A stretch of DNA of 55,863 nt from Bizionia sp. (GTDB taxonomy: Bacteria > Bacteroidota > Bacteroidia > Flavobacteriales > Flavobacteriaceae): the NCBI GenBank assembly GCA_020631395.1, contig JAHDHI010000028.1, positions 1-55,863 of the forward strand. The letters run 5' to 3'. The notes under the pieces are model-generated. The model was not told where the DNA came from, searched no databases, and saw nothing but the letters and a program-made list of their open reading frames with translations. This document shows positions 52,294 through 55,863 of the stretch, one piece after another. A program made the position numbers and the translations under genes. Each line of letters begins with the position of its first letter. The stretch's first letter is position 1.

Positions 52294-52692
52294 AAGTATA
52301 TTTAAGTCATTATGTCATTAAACGTTAATATGACACGATGCATGATTTGTAAAACTAAAAAATATTAAAGAGTAAAATACTGACTAACAACAAATTAACC
52401 GTACAATGAATTATCACACTCCATACCATATGTTCAATTAATATGCCATTCTATTCCGGTAAAAGTAAAAAGCTCCTCATGTCTGCTTACAATCTACATA
52501 TTCCTGATATTCCATTTATTCAACTTATAAATTTTCATTCTAAAAGACTTCTTAAAAAAGCAAAATATTACTCATCACCCCTTTGTTAAAAAGCATTCAT
52601 TCAATATCCGGCATAAAAAAAATGAAAAAAAACTCATAGAAACTGTAACAAAGAATGGTAACTTAACTCTTTAATACAACAAATTGTTTTTT
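52294..52692. other. 399-base region between divergent lon and ECF sigma genes
   Basis: AT-rich with no gene. It holds promoters for both directions, which I could not place with confidence. The GTAACAAA motif near 52645 recurs downstream of the operon at about 55723. The palindrome at 52313-52335 lies in the lon upstream region. Confidence 0.35.
52313..52335. promoter_or_regulatory. imperfect palindrome upstream of lon
   Basis: TGTCAT...ATGACA with inner TTAA/TTAA pairing around a central CG, 20 bases from the lon start. One arm carries an extra base. Possible operator or promoter-associated site; weak evidence. Confidence 0.3.
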
Positions 52693-53250
52693 TTGACACT
52701 AACCAACTACAATATCGAACAGCTACTACAGCTCTGTAAATCCAATGACCAATTCGCGCAATTGGAAATTTATAACAGATATTACAAGGCAATGTACAAT
52801 ACCGCCTATCGAATTGTAAAAGATAGCTTTGAAGCAGAAGATGTAATGCAAGATTCCTTTTTGTTGGCCTTCACAAAATTGGAAACCTTAAAGGACATTA
52901 AAACATTCGGAGCTTGGTTAAAACGCATCGTTATAAATAACAGTATTCATCACTTTAACAAAAGTAACAAGTACAACGAAGTGCCACTAGACGATGTGTT
53001 ATACAAAGTTGAAGACAACGACGGTATTGCAACAGACTATGAGTTTACCAATTTAAAAGCCAGACAGGTCATTGAAACCATGAGTAAACTCAAAGACAAT
53101 TACAGAATTGCTTTGACCTTGCATTTAATTGAAGGCTACGATTACGAAGAAATTAGTACAATATTAGATATTTCCTATGCAAATTGCAGAACAACCATCT
53201 CAAGAGCAAAAGAAAGTTTAAGATTGAAAATACAATCCTTAGTTGGATAA
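52693..53250 (+). CDS. ECF-type RNA polymerase sigma factor
   Basis: About 185 residues; the start is uncertain. No ATG occurs until residue 37, so a TTG start is required. TTG 52693 gives MTLTNYNIEQLL; TTG 52684 is also possible. Sigma region 2: YNRYYKAMYNTAYRIVKDS, then EAEDVMQDSFLLAFTKL. Region 4: IALTLHLIEGYDYEEISTIL, then CRTTISRAKESL. It directs RNA polymerase to a small regulon. The next gene (putative anti-sigma) starts 13 bases after its stop. Confidence 0.9.
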   Translation: MTLTNYNIEQLLQLCKSNDQFAQLEIYNRYYKAMYNTAYRIVKDSFEAEDVMQDSFLLAFTKLETLKDIKTFGAWLKRIVINNSIHHFNKSNKYNEVPLDDVLYKVEDNDGIATDYEFTNLKARQVIETMSKLKDNYRIALTLHLIEGYDYEEISTILDISYANCRTTISRAKESLRLKIQSLVG

Positions 53251-53263
53251 AAAGAATGAATTT

Positions 53264-53821
53264 ATGAATAAAGATAATTTAAATCATCTTTTTGAGACGT
53301 TACGAAACGATTTTGACATCGAAGTCCCAAATACTGGACATGAGAATCGTTTTTTAGAAAAGATAAAAGCTAATAACAATGTCGCAACGGTTAAGTCTAA
53401 AAGAAACCTTTGGAAACCTTTTATTGGCATAGCCGCTTCCATTGCATTGATTGTAACATTGACCTTTACATTTCAACAAGGTGATGACATTAAAGATTTG
53501 GCCAACGTATCTCCCGAAATGGCAAGTACCCAAAGTTTTTTCACCTCTGTCATTGCAGAAGAGTTAAGCAAAGTGGAGAATGAACGTTCGCCAGCTACAG
53601 ATTGGCTCATAAAAGACGCTATGGTACAAATGAACGATCTTGAAAAAGAATACGAACAACTAAAGATCGATTTGACCGAAAGCGGTAACGACAAGCGTGT
53701 CATACATGCCATGATCAATAACTTTTGGAATAGAATAGATTTATTAAAAACAGTATTAAAAAGCATAGAAGAAGTAAAAACAATAAAACAAAGAATCAAT
53801 GAAACGAGCAATACAATATAA
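53264..53821 (+). CDS. putative membrane-bound anti-sigma factor
   Basis: About 185 residues from the ATG at 53264 (MNKDNLNHLFETL). A longer TTG start at 53243 overlaps the sigma gene's end and is less likely. An N-terminal soluble part ends with ENRFLEKI, one membrane span (FIGIAASIALIVTLTFTF) follows, then a helical periplasmic part rich in charged residues. Placement right after an ECF sigma gene and this topology fit an anti-sigma factor. No known family motif is clear. The next gene overlaps its last 23 bases. Confidence 0.78.
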   Translation: MNKDNLNHLFETLRNDFDIEVPNTGHENRFLEKIKANNNVATVKSKRNLWKPFIGIAASIALIVTLTFTFQQGDDIKDLANVSPEMASTQSFFTSVIAEELSKVENERSPATDWLIKDAMVQMNDLEKEYEQLKIDLTESGNDKRVIHAMINNFWNRIDLLKTVLKSIEEVKTIKQRINETSNTI

Positions 53822-54896
53822 AACACTCCTCATATTATTTTTTCTACCATTGATGATGGTAGCTAACAATGACAATGGCGGGAAAGGCAAATACAAAAAA
53901 GAGAAAACCATAAAAAAGGATTTCAACGTTAACTCCAATGCCCAGTTAAAAGTAAACAATAGCTATGGCAACTTAGATGTGGTCACTTGGAATGAAAACA
54001 GAATAGAGTTCGAGATTACCATAATTACCAGTGGCAACGATGAAGAAAAGGTTCAGAAGAAATTGGATGAAATTACCGTAGACTTCGATAGCTCCATGGA
54101 TATGGTTTCTGCAAAGACCATTTTCAACAAAAACAAATCCAAATCATGGTGGAAATGGAATAACAACAACAATGTAAACATGAAAATAAACTACATTGTT
54201 AAAATACCTGCAACCAACAGTGTCGACTTAAGCAACGATTATGGAAACATCAATTTAGCCAGGCTAGAAGGTAAAGCCATTTTAAATTGTGACTACGGAA
54301 AGATCACAACAAAGGAATTATTGGCAGATGACAATAGCATCTCTTTTGATTATTCGAACAATTGCTTCTTCGAATACATCAAAAGTGCAAAGATAAAAGC
54401 TGACTATAGTGATTTCACCATCTCGAAAGCAAATGAAATAGACCTTGTTGCAGATTATACCAAGTCTAAAATAGAAATCGCTGAAAATGTTTCCTACAAC
54501 TGTGACTATGGAGGGTTGACGGTAGAAAAAGCAAATAACGTAAGAGGCAATGGCAATTACTTAACGGTTAGGTTGGGAGAGATATACAAAGATGTCTTCA
54601 TTACTGCAGACTATGGATCCATACGGATAGACAAGCTTACAAAAAATGCAGGCAATGTCACCATAGATTCCGATTATGTAGGCATTAAGATGGGATACGA
54701 TGCAGATTATGCATTCGATTTTGACATAGACTTGGAATATGGTTCTTTAAAGGACAATGACGATGCTTTGGAGATCATTAAAAAACACACAAAATCTTCA
54801 GACAAGTATTACCATGGCTACCATAAGAGTGAAGGCTCTGGCAACCTGATAAAAATAAACTCAGAATATGGCAGTGTATCTTTCAACAAACTTTAA
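53799..54896 (+). CDS. secreted beta-rich DUF4097-like protein of the sigma-factor operon
   Basis: 365 residues. A signal peptide (MKRAIQYKTLLILFFLPLMMVAN) is followed by a Lys-rich spacer. The rest is a regular series of short strands with repeated (D/E)YG motifs (NSYGNLDV, NDYGNINLAR, CDYGKI, ADYSDF, CDYGGL, ADYGSI, EYGSL, EYGSV). That is the pattern of a right-handed beta-solenoid. It resembles the DUF4097 (toastrack) class of envelope-stress proteins. It overlaps the anti-sigma gene's end and is followed by a DUF2807-like gene 27 bases later. Confidence 0.83.
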   Translation: MKRAIQYKTLLILFFLPLMMVANNDNGGKGKYKKEKTIKKDFNVNSNAQLKVNNSYGNLDVVTWNENRIEFEITIITSGNDEEKVQKKLDEITVDFDSSMDMVSAKTIFNKNKSKSWWKWNNNNNVNMKINYIVKIPATNSVDLSNDYGNINLARLEGKAILNCDYGKITTKELLADDNSISFDYSNNCFFEYIKSAKIKADYSDFTISKANEIDLVADYTKSKIEIAENVSYNCDYGGLTVEKANNVRGNGNYLTVRLGEIYKDVFITADYGSIRIDKLTKNAGNVTIDSDYVGIKMGYDADYAFDFDIDLEYGSLKDNDDALEIIKKHTKSSDKYYHGYHKSEGSGNLIKINSEYGSVSFNKL

Positions 54897-54923
54897 TCAA
54901 TCAAATCATAAAAACACAACACC

Positions 54924-55655
54924 ATGAAAATTTTAAGACAATCAGTATTATTACTATCGGCGCTACTATTCGTTTCTTTGGCACAAGCCCAATGGGGAAA
55001 CAACAAAGTAAAAGGCAATGGAAACGTAACTACCATAACTAGGTCTACCTCGGATTATGACGCCATAAAATGTGCAGGATGGATGGATTTCATCCTGGTA
55101 AAGGGGGAAGAAGGCAAAATCACACTTGAAGGAGAATCCAACCTATTGGAATACATCATCACAAAAGTAGAAAATGGAGCTTTGATAGTCAAGGTAAAGA
55201 AAGGAGTCAACCTAAAAACGAGTTGGAGCAAGAATATTAAAATTACCATTCCATTTGAGGATATTGAAAAAGTATCTCTTGCTGGTTCTGGAGATTTAGT
55301 CACAAAGAACACCATTGATGCCAATGATTTTAAAGTTAATCTAGCTGGATCTGGAGACATTGATTTGGACATAAACGCAAGTAGCATAGATGCTAGTGTC
55401 TCTGGGTCTGGGGATATTAACTTAAACGGAAAGACAACAAACTTATCTGCCAAAGTTACTGGCTCAGGAGATTTTCACGGTTTCGACTTGGAATCAAACA
55501 ATACAGAAGTAAAAGTAACTGGTTCTGGAGGCGCGGAAGTTGTTTCCAATGAAAGCCTGAAAGCGAGAGTTACTGGATCTGGAGACGTAGAGTACAAAGG
55601 GAATCCCAAAAAAGAAGATACCAAAGTTACTGGTTCCGGAAGCATAAGCAACTAA
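54924..55655 (+). CDS. secreted DUF2807-family beta-solenoid protein
   Basis: 243 residues. A signal peptide (MKILRQSVLLLSALLFVSLAQAQ) is followed by GNGNVTTITRSTSDYDAIKC, the typical DUF2807 start. About eight repeats of a GSGD motif follow (LAGSGDLV, LAGSGDIDL, VSGSGDINL, VTGSGDFHGF, VTGSGGAEV, VTGSGDVEY). The fold is a putative adhesin/solenoid of unknown role. It is often next to DUF4097 genes under ECF sigma control. Last gene before the terminator. Confidence 0.9.
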   Translation: MKILRQSVLLLSALLFVSLAQAQWGNNKVKGNGNVTTITRSTSDYDAIKCAGWMDFILVKGEEGKITLEGESNLLEYIITKVENGALIVKVKKGVNLKTSWSKNIKITIPFEDIEKVSLAGSGDLVTKNTIDANDFKVNLAGSGDIDLDINASSIDASVSGSGDINLNGKTTNLSAKVTGSGDFHGFDLESNNTEVKVTGSGGAEVVSNESLKARVTGSGDVEYKGNPKKEDTKVTGSGSISN

Positions 55656-55672
55656 ATCCAAAAACATTGAAT

Positions 55673-55708
55673 AAAAAAACTCCATTCTGTAACGAATGGA
55701 GTTTTTTT
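55673..55708. terminator. strong terminator ending the sigma-factor operon
   Basis: AAAAAAACTCCATTC (55673-55687) pairs with GAATGGAGTTTTTTT (55694-55708) around TGTAAC; T-run on the right. Confidence 0.9.
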
Positions 55709-55813
55709 ATGTCTTATTCCCTGTAACAAAATAGAAACCATAGATCTAGCATAAGATCAAAAGCTTTCATGTCATATAAAATCTAAAAAACATATATTTG
55801 ACGAATGGGAAAA

Positions 55814-55863
55814 GTCGAGTAGGTAAAGGGGAATCTCACCCCTAAACCTCTCACAGAACCGTA
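55814..55863 (-). mobile_element. 3' end (domains V-VI) of a group II intron, cut by the window edge
   Basis: On the minus strand the edge begins TACGGTTCT, the 3' strand of domain V. It continues GTGAGAGG and a helix that fits domain VI: GAG pairs with CTC, AGGT with ACCT, AGGGG with CCCCT. A single unpaired A (plus-strand position 55820) lies seven bases from the 3' end ...CTCGAC at 55814, the usual place for the branch-point A. The intron's reverse transcriptase, if any, would lie to the right beyond the window. The sequence at 55813 and to its left would be the 3' exon, intergenic DNA after the terminator. Confidence 0.75.

Overview
The window is AT-rich DNA from a member of the Bacteroidota, most likely family Flavobacteriaceae. 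Several things point there: type IX secretion (T9SS) genes (porQ, a PorP/SprF-like protein, an adhesin ending in a gliding-motility type-B C-terminal domain), promoters of the Bacteroidota form TTG-N18/19-TAnnTTTG, almost no Shine-Dalgarno sequences, a DnaX without the zinc cysteines, and many small lipoproteins. It mixes ordinary housekeeping genes with a few accessory blocks. No tRNA gene, rRNA gene or CRISPR array was seen.

Left block (237-9168, all minus strand). Read in transcription order it holds a long coiled-coil protein, an unrecognised protein, an AlkB-like dioxygenase, a large AAA+ ATPase, another unrecognised protein and two membrane proteins. A GC-rich repeat with hairpins sits after the first gene. 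This is the best candidate here for an undescribed multi-protein system. To its right are a peptidase S74 surface protein, a TPR histidine kinase with a NarL-type response regulator, a remnant of an IS256-family transposase, and a lipoprotein with an internal 123-residue duplication. The RNase P RNA gene (rnpB, minus strand) follows.

Second block (15.6-23.3 kb). A Tat-type class V aminotransferase and a small secreted protein precede a minus-strand operon. That operon encodes a stand-alone adenylation enzyme, a translationally coupled multi-pass membrane oxidoreductase resembling the fungal TmpA/TmpB proteins, a crotonase and an outer-membrane barrel protein. A decayed copy of the adenylation gene's 5' end lies upstream. 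The operon looks like a small-molecule pathway with unknown product.

Core genes (23.3-30.5 kb): dnaX, a lipoprotein, miaE, an outer-membrane barrel, and the polyphosphate pair ppk1-ppx followed upstream by sixA.

T9SS block (30.8-38.0 kb, plus strand): a small secreted protein, a 1275-residue adhesin with near-identical tandem repeats, a PorP/SprF-like protein and an OmpA-type protein. This is the usual layout for a SprB-like cell-surface adhesin system. A CAP-domain lipoprotein, pdxH, an SRPBCC protein and a frameshifted DUF3784 gene come next.

Housekeeping block (40.2-52.3 kb, mostly minus): rnz, two small proteins, pyrB, pyrR, rpsA, a LysM protein (plus strand), a metallophosphoesterase, cmk, porQ, a second LysM protein and lon. 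At the right end an ECF sigma factor, a putative anti-sigma factor and two beta-rich secreted proteins (DUF4097-like and DUF2807-like) form an envelope-stress-type operon closed by a strong terminator. The last 50 bases look like the 3' end (domains V-VI) of a group II intron on the minus strand that runs out of the window.
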